From NCBI RefSeq assembly GCF_009696275.1, contig NZ_VUMI01000055.1:1-36406 (forward strand): DNA of 36,406 nt, read 5' to 3'. Origin of the DNA: Eisenbergiella porci. Lineage in GTDB: Bacteria > Bacillota > Clostridia > Lachnospirales > Lachnospiraceae. This document shows positions 14,733 through 25,300 of the stretch, one piece after another. Numbering within the stretch: position 1 is the stretch's first letter; each line of letters starts with the position of its first letter. Under the pieces are notes generated by a model. It was not told where the DNA came from. It was given only the letters and a program-made list of their open reading frames with translations, and searched no databases. Made by a program: the position numbers and the translations under genes.

Positions 14733-15395
14733 TTATCGCTTGTATGCGGCCACGATATTATCCATGCAGATCTGTTTCGCCAAATCCATAGGAATATCTT
14801 TCGTTTCAAAAGACGTATAACGAATATCCATTGCCCACCATGAGAGTATTTCAATGATCAATGTCGTGGATAACTCAAGATGCTCCAGCGGGCGAACCGT
14901 TCCCTGTTCAATAAACGCGCGAATATAACCCATCATGGTATCCAGGAATTTTCTTCTGTATGTCATGTAATGCTGTGCCAGATTCTTAAAATCAAACTGG
15001 TTTTTTTCAATGAACAGGCAGCCAACCGCATACCGGGCGAGAATATCAAAGGCGTCACTAATTAGGGTTTCAAAATCATAATCAGCAATGCCATTTTGAA
15101 GATGTGCAGCAAATTCATTTCCCGATTTTTCAAAGAGAGCTATAATCTCATCTTCTAATCCTGTAAATAGGTCGTCTGTTATAGGCCGCTCAAACTCACG
15201 CTCCATAAAGCCGGGGTCAACGGTGCATTTCAGAATAAAGTGCATGATCTCCTTTTTCCCCGTGAAATCGAGATAAATCGTACCGACAGAAACACCTACC
15301 GCTTTTGCAATATGGCTGATTTGTGTTTTCGCATAACCTTGTTGCAGGAATAGCCGAGTGGCAGCGTCTGCTATGTCCTTAATCCGTTGATTCAA
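14733..15395 (-). CDS. TetR/AcrR-family repressor of the cargo operon
   Basis: A 220-residue TetR-type regulator. The N-terminal helix-turn-helix is clear (IKDIADAATRLFLQQGY, then TQISHIAKAVGVSVGTIYLDF). The rest is a ligand-binding helical domain without recognisable specificity. The start is TTG at 15395: GAGAGGGG stands seven bases upstream and the length then matches the family. The frame stays open upstream but that part has no TetR similarity and crosses the promoter. Matching palindromes at its own promoter (15417-15431) and at the downstream operon (14676-14690) point to autoregulation and control of the four genes. Confidence 0.88.
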   Translation of the reverse strand: MNQRIKDIADAATRLFLQQGYAKTQISHIAKAVGVSVGTIYLDFTGKKEIMHFILKCTVDPGFMEREFERPITDDLFTGLEDEIIALFEKSGNEFAAHLQNGIADYDFETLISDAFDILARYAVGCLFIEKNQFDFKNLAQHYMTYRRKFLDTMMGYIRAFIEQGTVRPLEHLELSTTLIIEILSWWAMDIRYTSFETKDIPMDLAKQICMDNIVAAYKR

Positions 15396-15416
15396 ATTTA
15401 TCGCCCCTCTCCATTG

Positions 15417-15431
15417 AATGAACTGTTCATT
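15417..15431. promoter_or_regulatory. TetR operator copy 2 (autoregulation)
   Basis: AATGAACTGTTCATT is a palindrome with 7-base arms around one central base. It lies between the -10 box and the ribosome binding site of tetR. Confidence 0.78.
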
Positions 15432-15434
15432 TAT

Positions 15435-15463
15435 ATTATAGGCATCTTCGTGTGAAAAGTCAA
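15435..15463 (-). promoter_or_regulatory. Promoter of tetR
   Basis: On the minus strand TTGACT (15463-15458), exactly 17 bases and TATAAT (15440-15435). It is nearly consensus, so tetR should be strongly expressed unless its product binds the operator just downstream. Confidence 0.85.
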
Positions 15464-15704
15464 TTATATTTCGCCACCAAGGGAATTTTCTCCGTACAAC
15501 AAAACTGGCAAGCAATGCAGAGTGGTACACACTCTGCATTTTTGCTCTGCAAAATTGCTTGTTGGGGAGGTCCCCAATCCCCCAAAACAGCTCCTTGGCG
15601 GAGCTGGCTGCGCGTTCCGTTGGAACGCTTTTCCGGGCAGAAGCCCGATAGGTTGCCGGAGAAAAAACCAGGTGCTTTTCTCTGGGCAACCATAGGCAAG
15701 AAGG
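15464..15704. other. Hairpin-rich seam between relaxase gene and cargo
   Basis: No gene is supported. Consecutive short palindromes occur: ATGCAGAGTG/CACTCTGCAT (10-bp stem, about 15515-15540), an imperfect GCATTTTTGC/GCAAAATTGC pair, AGCTCC/GGAGCT, GTTCC/GGAAC and CGGGC/GCCCG. This density is unusual for a 3' flank. It could include an origin of transfer or be the junction where cargo was inserted. Confidence 0.45.
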
Positions 15705-17120
15705 TCAGCGTTGTTCTTTGCGCTGAGCCTCTTTTTCTTTCTCCGAATCTTTTTCATCATACCCAAGCAGCCGGGCAACATTGGCCTTTGCCATCTGCAA
15801 ATCGCGCATTTCCTGGCGAATGCCGGAGTATACAGGGTAGAGTTTTTTCTTCTCGGTCAACAGACCGGCATATTCGGCCTGGAGGCTTTTGATGGTGGGC
15901 ATTTTCTTGATTCCCATTTCGTCAAAAGCCTTTTTTGCTGCCTTGTGAAGCAGAATCTCCGCCTCATGTTCGGCCAGAAACTTTTTGGAGTATCCGGCTT
16001 TCCGATAGGCCACATATACCTCACGGGTCTTGGCATAGTTGATGATGTGCTTACGGAGTTCGGTGATCTCTGCCATGCGCGTCTCCACAGCCTTGATCTG
16101 ATCGGACAGCTCATGGTATCGGACGGTAACTTCATCCGTTTTCTTACAGAGCGTTCCGTAGTCCAGCAGCTTTCGCTCAGTCAGGAAATTCAGCGTTTGC
16201 GCCATCTGCTTCAGGTTGAAGCTCTGCGCCCACCGCGCATATCCGGCACCTTTACCCTCGGCCAGTTTGGCCTGGATGTCCACCAGCAGATTGACGCGCT
16301 GGGACTGGATTTTCTTTGCGTTCTTCCGGACCGGGGAAAGCTCCTTTTCTCCAACAATGATTGAGAGAATATCTCCCTCGGAGTAACCGTCCTTCAGAGA
16401 GCGGAGCCGGGTAAACTTCTTCTGGCCCGGGCCTCGAAAAGCAGGCTGCTTTCCAGGCTTATACTCATAACCGGCCTCCCGCATCAGCTTCAGGAACGCA
16501 TCAAAGTCCTTCGGCTTTTCAGCAAGAGCCGCGTCAATCGCCTGCCGGAGCTTATCCTGAAAGGACAGTTTCTTTTGGTCGCCCAGCCACTTGCCGTAAT
16601 GCGTATTGCCGGACTTCGGATTTTCAATGACAGAGAGACCGTTTTCCAGACACAGACGGTCACTGGCCCGGCGTAGAGCGAAGCTGGAGCCGAGGAAGTT
16701 CCGGTACTTGTGCTGCCCATCCATCCGGGTGGAATTGAAGATGATATGCGTATGGATATGCGCGTGGTCGATGTGCGTGGCCACAACGAATTGATGCTTG
16801 CCTTTTGTCCAGCTCATGGCTAACTCGTAGCCGATCTGCTGGGCCTGCTCCGGCGTCACTTCGCCGGGCTTGAAGGACTGCCGGATCTGATACAGCAGCA
16901 CATCCGACTGTGAAATTTCTTTTCCAGTAAAGTCCGCATAGGCCCGCTTGGTCAGCAGCATTTCATTGGCGGCGGTGGCAGGGTCGCAGCCAAAGGCTGT
17001 TACCAGCTCTCCTCCCAGGGTCTTGTTCGGATTGATGGCATAGTCAATCCGCTCATGGACTGTATAAGAAATGGATTGATTTTTGATTTTGTGCATGGGG
17101 ATCAGGCGTGTTGTTGCCAC
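15705..17120 (-). CDS. Relaxase (MobA/MobL type)
   Basis: A 471-residue relaxase that would nick the element at oriT and stay bound to the 5' end during transfer. The HUH-type metal motif is plain: HIDHAHIHTH with histidines 116, 119, 121, 123 and 125. Upstream lie the ATTRLIPMH start typical of the family and the likely catalytic Tyr region (ISYTVHERIDYAINP). The C-terminal half is helical and highly charged. The start is GTG at 17120, with GGAGG eight bases upstream. MobC is encoded about 800 bases upstream on the same strand, giving a relaxosome module. Confidence 0.92.
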   Translation of the reverse strand: MATTRLIPMHKIKNQSISYTVHERIDYAINPNKTLGGELVTAFGCDPATAANEMLLTKRAYADFTGKEISQSDVLLYQIRQSFKPGEVTPEQAQQIGYELAMSWTKGKHQFVVATHIDHAHIHTHIIFNSTRMDGQHKYRNFLGSSFALRRASDRLCLENGLSVIENPKSGNTHYGKWLGDQKKLSFQDKLRQAIDAALAEKPKDFDAFLKLMREAGYEYKPGKQPAFRGPGQKKFTRLRSLKDGYSEGDILSIIVGEKELSPVRKNAKKIQSQRVNLLVDIQAKLAEGKGAGYARWAQSFNLKQMAQTLNFLTERKLLDYGTLCKKTDEVTVRYHELSDQIKAVETRMAEITELRKHIINYAKTREVYVAYRKAGYSKKFLAEHEAEILLHKAAKKAFDEMGIKKMPTIKSLQAEYAGLLTEKKKLYPVYSGIRQEMRDLQMAKANVARLLGYDEKDSEKEKEAQRKEQR

Positions 17121-17153
17121 AGTAAAAACCTCCTTCCCTGATGGCATGAGAAA

Positions 17154-17175
17154 GGCCAGCCCTTTCGAGCTGGCC
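17154..17175 (-). terminator. Hairpin between CD1845-type gene and relaxase gene
   Basis: GGCCAGC/GCTGGCC with an 8-base loop, followed on the minus strand by TTTCTC. It is a weak terminator or attenuator ahead of the relaxase gene. Confidence 0.45.
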
Positions 17176-17183
17176 CCATGTTG

Positions 17184-17474
17184 TTATGCTTTTATAAAAT
17201 CCCGCAGTGTGTAATTGGCGTCCTGCAAGAAACCCAGCAGCCGGACGGCCAGCATGGGAAGTCCGAATGGACTGACCAGAAACGCAATCACCAGCAGAAT
17301 GATACCGTTCTGAACCGAGTAAGTAACCAGCACCGCCAGTCCTAAAAAGCCCACTACCATTCCGGCAAGGCCGAACACAAACGCAGAGAGATTTATGAGC
17401 AGAGCGCACAGCCAAACAAATACCGTCAGCAGCACAACGATTGGCGCTGCCAACACCTTCAGAAGTAATCTCAT
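17184..17474 (-). CDS. CD1845-type membrane protein
   Basis: A 96-residue protein with two to three hydrophobic helices covering residues about 5-75 (APIVVLLTVFVWLCALLIN, FGLAGMVVGFLGLAVLV, GIILLVIAFLVSPFG) and a short polar tail. It resembles the CD1845-type proteins of clostridial conjugative transposons, whose role is not known. GGAGG precedes the ATG at 17474. The ATG overlaps the stop of the next upstream gene (ATGA), so the two are coupled. Confidence 0.75.
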   Translation of the reverse strand: MRLLLKVLAAPIVVLLTVFVWLCALLINLSAFVFGLAGMVVGFLGLAVLVTYSVQNGIILLVIAFLVSPFGLPMLAVRLLGFLQDANYTLRDFIKA

Positions 17475-17791
17475 TTTGTTTCTGCCTCCTTTCGTTTCTC
17501 CAGATATGGCAGGCACATTTCCTGAATTTGCGCCCTTTCCGCTTCGCTGATTTCACCCTTACTGTCGCTCTTGTCCCGGATCATCAGAAACTCCTGATAC
17601 AAGGCATAGGAACCCAGCAGCTTATCAAACAGGGCCTCCGGGGTTTGGCAGCACACCACATCCGACCAGTCCCGATGGGCAAAGTCCCAAAGCATCACCG
17701 CATATCCCCGTCTTGTGGAGAGAATATCCAGGGCTTCATCTGCATCTATATAGTCCTTAAAAATTTCCAATACCTTTTCGTTTGTCAGCAC
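17471..17791 (-). CDS. Small conserved ICE protein, unknown function
   Basis: A 106-residue acidic soluble protein (LEIFKDYIDADEALDILSTRRGYAVMLWD). No family with known function is recognised. It is probably a backbone protein, because it sits between MobC and the CD1845-type protein on the same strand. It starts with GTG, with AAGGAG ten bases upstream, and overlaps the following gene by four bases. Confidence 0.6.
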   Translation of the reverse strand: MLTNEKVLEIFKDYIDADEALDILSTRRGYAVMLWDFAHRDWSDVVCCQTPEALFDKLLGSYALYQEFLMIRDKSDSKGEISEAERAQIQEMCLPYLEKRKEAETK

Positions 17792-17943
17792 GATTGTTCA
17801 GCTCCTTGCCATTTAACTTTTGCTGTTCTTATTGTACCCAGACATCCCATAGAAACGCAAGGATGCGGACATAAAAGAAAAGCGGAGGGAGCGCAGCCTG
17901 TTTCTGGCCGTTCTCCCTCTGCAATCAGGGGAACAGTCCCCAT
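17792..17943. other. Spacer after mobC, oriT candidate
   Basis: 150 bases between mobC and the small gene. On the minus strand it contains CGCATCCTTGCG, a short palindrome around ATCCTTG that loosely resembles the nick region of MOBP relaxases (ATCCTG). A 13-base block GGAGCGCAGCCTG (plus strand, 17888-17900) recurs at 9989-10001. A 52-codon frame from 17943 is open, but no family is recognised. Confidence 0.3.
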
Positions 17944-18282
17944 TCACGAAACCTCATTCAGCCGGGCCAATATCTCATTCACCCCGGCCCAGATTGCTTC
18001 CTGTTTTTGGAGAATATCCTCCAAATCCGTATCGTAAACATTCCCGGTCTGATGCACCCGGCGGGCCACCTGATTGATGTTGTTGCTGGTACGCCGCAGA
18101 AGGGAAAGCAATTCACGCAGCTCCGGCAAATCCAGCTTGACAATATAGCCGTCCACCGCCATCTTGCGGAGATAAACACCCAGGTTGTTGGTGCCGAGCT
18201 GTTCCATCTTCTGACGAATCAGCTCCCGCTCGTGTTCCGTCACCATGAAGTGGAGCTGAACCGTCCGTTTCCGGTGCGCCAT
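17944..18282 (-). CDS. mobC: MobC-type relaxosome protein
   Basis: A 112-residue DNA-binding accessory protein that helps the relaxase open oriT. The N-terminal ribbon-helix-helix (RTVQLHFMVTEHERELIRQKM, LGTNNLGVYLRKMAVDG) and the C-terminal MobC signature (ELLSLLRRTSNNINQVARRVHQTG) are both present. The ATG at 18282 is chosen because GGAGG lies seven bases upstream; a GTG three bases earlier is possible. It overlaps the stop of the DUF3848/DUF3849 gene. The relaxase is encoded downstream. Confidence 0.92.
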   Translation of the reverse strand: MAHRKRTVQLHFMVTEHERELIRQKMEQLGTNNLGVYLRKMAVDGYIVKLDLPELRELLSLLRRTSNNINQVARRVHQTGNVYDTDLEDILQKQEAIWAGVNEILARLNEVS

Positions 18283-19379
18283 CACCGGGCCTCCCGTTCC
18301 TGCTTATGCTTTTTAGAAGCCGCAGGGGCTGACTTAGCGGAGGTTTTCTGGAGGTCCTTCCGCACAGAACGGCGGAGCTTTCTGAGCGGCTGGCTCCGGT
18401 CCTCGTCTTTGGTAATCAGGACAAAATACCCCTTGCGGTCATTCAGGCCGGAGAAGGTGGTGGAGCGAAACGGCAGCGTTGCCATGAGCCGGTCCGTATC
18501 CTTGGTGGAAGCCCGTGCCAGAAAGTCCGGTGAAACCTGCGCCATGAAGTGTGTGCCATTGGGGCTGTTGGGTTCCTTTGGCGCTCGAAGCACCGTAATC
18601 AGCCGTTGGGCCTCCCTCTGGATTTCTTCATCGGTCAGCGGCGTCCGCAGAAGCTGTTCCCGGCGCGCCTGATCTACAAAGAGGTCCGTCAGACCAGGAT
18701 GCGATTTGTCAACCACAAATTCCGTGTTGCGGTCATGGCCCCACGAATCAGTATCCTCAAAAACCGGAATCGTCATGGCCCACCTCTTATTGCCTTGGGA
18801 GATTCGCCCATCCCAGTCCTTATGCCGAACAGTATTGGCCAGAACATACATGGTGCGCTCCATGCCAAAGGCTTCGATCACCTTCAGCGCAGCCTCCTTG
18901 CCCAACCGGTTATCGCTGTAATGGGCGGAAATCGCTGCTTCGATGGCCTCCTTGCAAGCCACATTTGCTTTGTGAGAGGCCCGGTATTGTTCCAGTTCAT
19001 CATGCTCACGGGCATAGCTCGCGGGATAACGATAAACCGGTGTCTCCCGCAGGATGCGCCGCTGTTTTTTCTCCGCCTCCAGTACATCGTCTGCCCATTC
19101 CTCCATCGCATAGAAAATCTGATCCATGTGATCAGTTTCCCTATGGTCAAATTCCTTGAACACATCTGCCAGCGGAGAGGGCAATTTCAAAAGCGCAGCA
19201 GCCTGAGCGTCCGTCAGGTCATGGTATTCCAGCGACAGCAGAATGTCCTCCCGGATGGTGTATTCATAGGTGTGATTCAATATTTCTTCCGGGGGCTGCG
19301 TGAGCAGCCACTTCCGGTAGGCTTCCTGCTCGGCAAACATCTTCTCATAGAGCGCCGTATTCAGTTCCTGATTGTTCAT
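18282..19379 (-). CDS. DUF3848/DUF3849 fusion protein
   Basis: A 365-residue backbone protein. Residues about 3-100 resemble DUF3848 (LYEKMFAEQEAYRKWLL, PPEEILNHTYEYTIREDILLS). About 115-240 resemble DUF3849 (VYRYPASYAREHDELEQYRAS, FGMERTMYVLANTVRHKDWDGR). A basic C-terminal tail follows (about 325-365). The functions of both domains are unknown; they are common in clostridial conjugative elements. GGAGGT precedes the ATG, which lies one base after the stop of the giant helicase gene. It overlaps mobC. Confidence 0.78.
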   Translation of the reverse strand: MNNQELNTALYEKMFAEQEAYRKWLLTQPPEEILNHTYEYTIREDILLSLEYHDLTDAQAAALLKLPSPLADVFKEFDHRETDHMDQIFYAMEEWADDVLEAEKKQRRILRETPVYRYPASYAREHDELEQYRASHKANVACKEAIEAAISAHYSDNRLGKEAALKVIEAFGMERTMYVLANTVRHKDWDGRISQGNKRWAMTIPVFEDTDSWGHDRNTEFVVDKSHPGLTDLFVDQARREQLLRTPLTDEEIQREAQRLITVLRAPKEPNSPNGTHFMAQVSPDFLARASTKDTDRLMATLPFRSTTFSGLNDRKGYFVLITKDEDRSQPLRKLRRSVRKDLQKTSAKSAPAASKKHKQEREAR

Positions 19380-19380
19380 C

Positions 19381-22300
19381 TTATCTTACCTCCATTTCTT
19401 TTTTGTGTGGCCGGTCTGGTGTTCCGTGAACCGGCGGCGTTTTCAGCCTGTCCAGAACCGAGGGTCGTTCACTTTTGGCAATGGCAGACGGTTCCGGCTG
19501 TGAACGTCCTCTGCCGTCTATGTTCAGTGCCATATCCAAAGCCGCCAGCCTTGCGGATTTTTCCTGAAGCTCCTGTTCGTGGGGAAACGGCTTGCCAACT
19601 TCGGCTCTGGCCGCCTCCTGTTGCTGGTACAGGTTGTCCATCTGAGCCTGCACACTGGCCATACGCCCAGGCATCTGTGCCAGTGCGTTGTCGATACGGA
19701 TCAGATTTCCGCGCGGGTCAGATCCCAGGGTCGTTTTATGGCTCATTTCTCCGCGCAGCGTCAGCTCATACTGCTTCTCGAAAGCGTTGAAGCTGACGAA
19801 CATGGTAAAGCCCCGATAGCTGCCAATCTGCACCGGCTCGGAGCTTTTTACTTCTTTACAGGCATCCAAGAGCGCGGCACCGGCATTTTCTTTGTCAACC
19901 AGCGTATCACCCCGGATTTCCATTCCGGCAAATCCGTCCTCTGGGTGCGGATGAGCAGCGAGAGTTTGCATATCTGCCTGAAGCCCGGCGATGAAGCCCT
20001 TGTCCTTTTCGATCTGTTCCGGGAAGTATTTCAGCAGATTGTCCTCCAGACGGAACTGCTTGCTTTGGTGGTCAGCCTTCATCAGCTTCAGACGGGATAC
20101 ATCCACTTCCAAATCCATACGCTCTTTGATGCGGGGATCACCGGCACACAGGGCCTTGATTTCTGCAAAGGACAGCGCCGTTTCATCCACATCGTCACAG
20201 GAGCGCACCGGGGATTTGCTGGTCATGATCTGTGAAATGAACTTCTGTTTGTTCTCCACGGTCTGCCAGAGATAGGCATCAAATGTACCCTCTGTCACAT
20301 AACGGAACACATGGACACGCTCATTCTGGTTGCCCTGGCGCTCAATACGGCCTTTACGCTGTTCCAGGTCGCCGGGCCGCCAAGGACAATCCAGGTCATG
20401 GAGTGCCACAAGGCGATCCTGCACGTTGGTTCCGGCTCCCATTTTGGATGTGCTGCCGATCAGAACACGCACTTGGCCGGTGCGTACTTTGCTGAACAGC
20501 TCCTTTTTCCGCACCTCGGTGTTGGCCTCATGGATAAAAGCAATCTGCTCTGGTGGTACACCCCCGGCAATCAGCTTTTGGCGGATGTCCTCATAGACGG
20601 AAAATTCCGGTTCCGGCTCCGGCATGGGGATGGCAGTTTCTAAAGCGTGAATCTCCGGGCTATCCAGATTTCCGCTGACGGCTTTAGCAACCTTTTTGGA
20701 TGGTGCCGGTTTCGGTGTGGAAATGTCGCAGAATACCAGCTGGGTCAGCTTCTCAGCCTGCCCGTCCCGCCAAATCTGCATAATGTTTGCAACACACTGG
20801 TTGACTTTCGTCCCTGTTTCATCGGGCAGCAGCGGGTTTATGATTCGCTGGTCAAGGCCCAGTTTTCGGCCATCCGAGGTGATTTTGAGCATATTATCGG
20901 TGGAAGGGTCTACTGATCCTCCATGTACCAGGGCAGCGCGTTCAGACAGGGCCTGCACCATTTCCTGCTGATGCTCTGTGGGTTTTGCCACAACCGTGTG
21001 ATACTCCACCTCCGGTGTCGGCAGATGCAGCTGATCGGAGGTTTTAATATCCGCGACTTCTTTGAACAAGGTCATTAACTCCGGCAGGTTAAAGAACTTG
21101 GAGAAGCGGGTTCTTGCCCGGTAGCCCGTGCCTTCCGGGGCCAGCTCCAGGGCGGTGACGGTTTCTCCAAACCGGGAAGCCCAGCAGTCAAAGTGTGTCA
21201 TGCCCAGCTCTTGCAGCCGGTCATACTGTAAATACCGCTGCATGGTATATAGCTCGGTCATAGAATTGCTAACCGGGGTGCCGGTAGCAAAGACCACGCC
21301 ACGGCTCCCGGTGATCTCATCCATGTAGCGGCATTTGGCGAACATATCGGAGGATTTCTGGGCATCCGTGGTGGATAGGCCAGCCACATTTCTCATCTTT
21401 GTGTAGAGGAACAAATTCTTGTAATTGTGCGCCTCATCTACAAACAGCCGGTCAACGCCCAGCTGTTCAAAAGTAATCACATCATCCTTTCTGTGATCGG
21501 CTTGCAGCTTTTCAAGCCGTGCTTCCAGCCCGCGCTTGGTACGCTCCAACTGCTTGACGGTAAACCGTTCGCCGCCGCTGGATTCCACCTCGGAAATGCC
21601 CTCGGTGATTTCTGCAATCTGCTCCTGCAACAGCCGCTCCTGACGCTCCTTGCTGATAGGAATACGCTCAAACTGGGAGTGGCCAATGATGATTGCATCA
21701 TAGTCGCCGGTGGCGATCCTGGCGCAGAACTTCTTGCGCCGGTGGGCCTCAAAGTCCTTTTTAGTGGTGACGAGAATATTTGCAGATGGGTACAGCCGCA
21801 GGAACTCTGAGGCCCATTGCTCGGTCAGATGGTTCGGCACCACAAAGATGGATTTCTGGCACAGGCCCAGCCGCTTGGATTCCATGGCAGCGGCAACCAT
21901 TTCAAAGGTTTTGCCCGCGCCTACTTCATGGGCCAGCAGCGTATTCCCGCCGTACAGCACATGGGCGATAGCACTTTTCTGATGCTCCCGCAGGGTGATT
22001 TCCGGGTTCATACCGGAGAAAACGATATGGCTTCCGTCATACTCGCGGGGGCGGGTGCTGTTCATTTCCTCGTTGTACTGGCGTACCAGGGCCTGCCGCC
22101 GTTCCGGGTCTCTCCAAATCCAGTCCTTGAAGGCATCCCGAATGGCCTGCTGTTTCTGTGCGGCCAGGGTGGTTTCCTTGGCATTCAGCACCCGGCGCTC
22201 CCTGCCGTCTGCGTCCTCCACAGTGTCATAAATGCGAACATCCCGGAGATTCAGAGAATCCTCCAGGATACGGTAAGCGTTGGCGCGGTCTGTGCCATAG

Positions 22301-25300
22301 GTGGTATAGGCCGCGATGTTGTTGTAGGGTATCTGCGTCTTGCCGGTGATCTGCCACTCGGCGGTGTAAGCGGAATAGTTCACATCAATGGAGCCGCGTA
22401 GATACCGGGGCGTGTCAAAGGTTTCGTACATGAACTGACGGATATATTCCTTATCAATCCAGGTAGCACCCAGGCGAACTTCGATCTCCGATGCGTCCAG
22501 GTCCTTGGGCTGAGCGGCTTTCAGGGCTTCCACATTGACGGCAAAAGCCGGATCGCGTTCAGCTGCCCGCTGTGCGGCCCGGAGCTTCTGTCGGACATTG
22601 CCGGACAGATATTCGTCTGCGGTCTGCCAGCCGGAAAGCGGATCGCTGCCATAGGCCGGGTCTTTGAAGATTACGCCGGTCAGCTCGGCCGCAATTTCCT
22701 CGGTGGGTTTACCGGTCAGCTGGGACATATACTCCATATCCACCCTGGCTTTTTCCGCAATGGAAACGGCAAGGGCTTCGCTGGCGGTGTCCACCGTGGT
22801 CACAGCCTTGTGGGGCTTGATAGTACGTTTGGTGAACATATCCGCCTTGCGCTCCAGCTTCCCGTCCTCGTCCAGCACTTCCAGCGCACACAGGAGATAG
22901 TAAGAAGAATCGTCCGAAAAGGCCAGCCGGTTTCCTCGGTCATTGATAAGCCCATATTTGGCGGAAAACGCATCATAAAGCCGTTTCAATTCCTCCTGCT
23001 TTTCCCGAATGGACGAATCCGGCGTGTACTCGTCCATCTGAAGGTCAATAAGCTGATGCACACAGTCGCGGAGAGCAACCATTCCTTTGACGCGGGCCTC
23101 GGCGGTGGCGTTCAGGTCCGGTTTTACCATGCGGCTGTTTTCCCGGAAGTACACCTCCCCATCCACCACAGCATAGGAGTAGTTTTTCACGTTGGGGTCT
23201 GCTGGGATGGAGGTGTCGATTTCTTCACCCTCGCCCAGCTCCGGCAGCTCAGCTTCCTGATAGGTGCCGCGAATGTATTTCACAGCGTCATGGAGCTGAT
23301 CGGCCAGCTCCAGCCCCTCAATCGGTGCAACCGTGAAGTCCTGCCTGCCATATTGGGTGCTTTCGGAGGTCTGTCTGCCTAAGATCATCTCCGGGTGGTC
23401 CACAAAGTAGCTGTTGATCGCAAAGCCATCCTCGTTTTGCCCCAAATGCACCCAGTCCGGCTCAATGTCGATGGGCCGGTCACGCTTTTGCAGAAAGATA
23501 ATATCGGAGACCACATCCGTACCGGCATTGGCCCTGAACGCATTGTTGGGCAGTCGGATGGCTCCCAGCAGCTCGGCACGCTGTGCAATGTACCGGCGTA
23601 CCTCCGGGGACTGCTTATCCATGGTGTAACGGGAGGTCACGAAAGCGATCACGCCGCCCGGTCGCACCTGATCCAGCGCCTTGGCAAAGAAGTAGTCATG
23701 GATGGAAAACCCCAGCTTGTCATAGGCCCGGTCAGATACTTTGTACTGTCCAAACGGCACGTTGCCGATGGCAAGATCGTAGAAATCTCGCCGGTCCGTG
23801 GTTTCAAAACCGGCTACCGTAATATCCGCTTTGGGGTAGAGCTGCTTTGCGATGCGTCCGCTGACGGAATCCAGCTCTACACCGTACAGCCGGGAGCCGG
23901 TCATTTCCTCCGGCAGCATACCGAAGAAGTTGCCGACACCGCAGGCTGGTTCCAGAATATTGCCAGCGGTAAAACCCATGTTGCCGACAGCTTCATAAAT
24001 GGCGCGGATGACCGTGGGGCTGGTGTAGTGGGCGTTCAGGGTAGACGCTCTGGCTGAGGCGTATTCCTCCGGGGTCAGAAGGGTAAGAAGCTCCTGGTAC
24101 TCATTGGCCCAACCCGGCTTGCTTTCATCAAAGGCATCGGCAAGGCCGCCCCAGCCCACATACCGGGACAAGACCTCCTGCTCGGCAGGGGTAGCGCTGC
24201 GTCCTTGTGCTTCAATTTCTTGTAAGGTGCGGATAGCGTCCACATTCATACGGAACTTCGCTTTTGAGCCGCCCTCACCCAGATGATCGTCTGTGATACG
24301 GAAGTTTTCTGTGGGAACCTGGCTTGGTGGGTCATGCTCAGGTTCCTCTACATGAAGCCGTTCAATGACCACATCATAGGGCAGGCCGTTCTTGTATCCC
24401 GGATAAACCGTAACAGTTTCAGAGGAAAATTCCATTCTTTCATCTTTTGCTGGTTCTGGTGCAAACAATCTGGCGTTGCGCTCGTCCTGACGCAGCCGTT
24501 CCTCGAAGATTTCCCGATTGAAGGTTTCATGGCTCCAGGAATAGGGGCCGGTGTCAATGCGGACATCCATATCCCCGATGTAACCGATGGTACCGGAGAT
24601 CTCCCGGTCTGCGAAAGGCAGCTTGACGGTATCGCCCACCTTATAAGTTGGAACACCCTCTAAATGGGCGGGTGCCGGGAGCTTTGTTTCAGGAGAAAGG
24701 CCGTCAAGTCCCTGCTGATACAGGGCGCGGAGCAGCCGCGCAGTCTCATCCCAGGAGATGCCCAGCTTGGTATCGTACTTGTCCTGTATTTCTACCTCCA
24801 TGCCGGTGGTGGAAGTGGAAAAGTCAGCCGTGTCGCCGGTGACAAGTTCCATTGTCTCGGTCCGGCCCGCAAAGGTTTCGGAAAGTCGCTGAGAAATACG
24901 CTTATTGCCCTCACCGGAGCGCAGCCAGCCGGAAATATAGGCTTTATCCCGGTCTGTTAACAACCCAGAGGTAAGCACCTCCCGCAGATCATCGTTTGCT
25001 TTGGACGAATCCGCAGAGAGAAATTCCGTGATGGAGCCGTTTCGGAGGTCTTTCTGCAAGAGCTGCTCAAACCGTTCCTTGCTTTCTGCCCGGAAAATGG
25101 GGATAGAGAGCGCCGGGTCACGGAGCTGCACATCAAACAGACCAATGCTGGTAATCTCAAATGCGGTATCATCCAGATAGACAGTATCGCCTACATGGTA
25201 GGGCGGGACTTGCTGGCTGCGACCTGCTGTGTCGGGAAGCGCATCCTGAATCTGCTGCCATTCCTCATCGGATACGGTTATATCAACCTCATGGGTGGTT

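Noticed and set aside
15396-15689. N-terminal extension of the TetR frame
   Set aside because: It crosses the tetR promoter and operator and has no TetR similarity. A TTG with a good ribosome binding site gives the normal length.
17785-17943. 52-codon frame right after mobC, with GAGG before its ATG
   Set aside because: No family, overlap with the next gene and location in a likely oriT spacer; evidence is too thin for a gene call.
18549-19790. Plus-strand frame of 413 codons across the DUF3848/DUF3849 and helicase genes
   Set aside because: It spans two real genes on the other strand, has no start signals and reads as low-quality protein.
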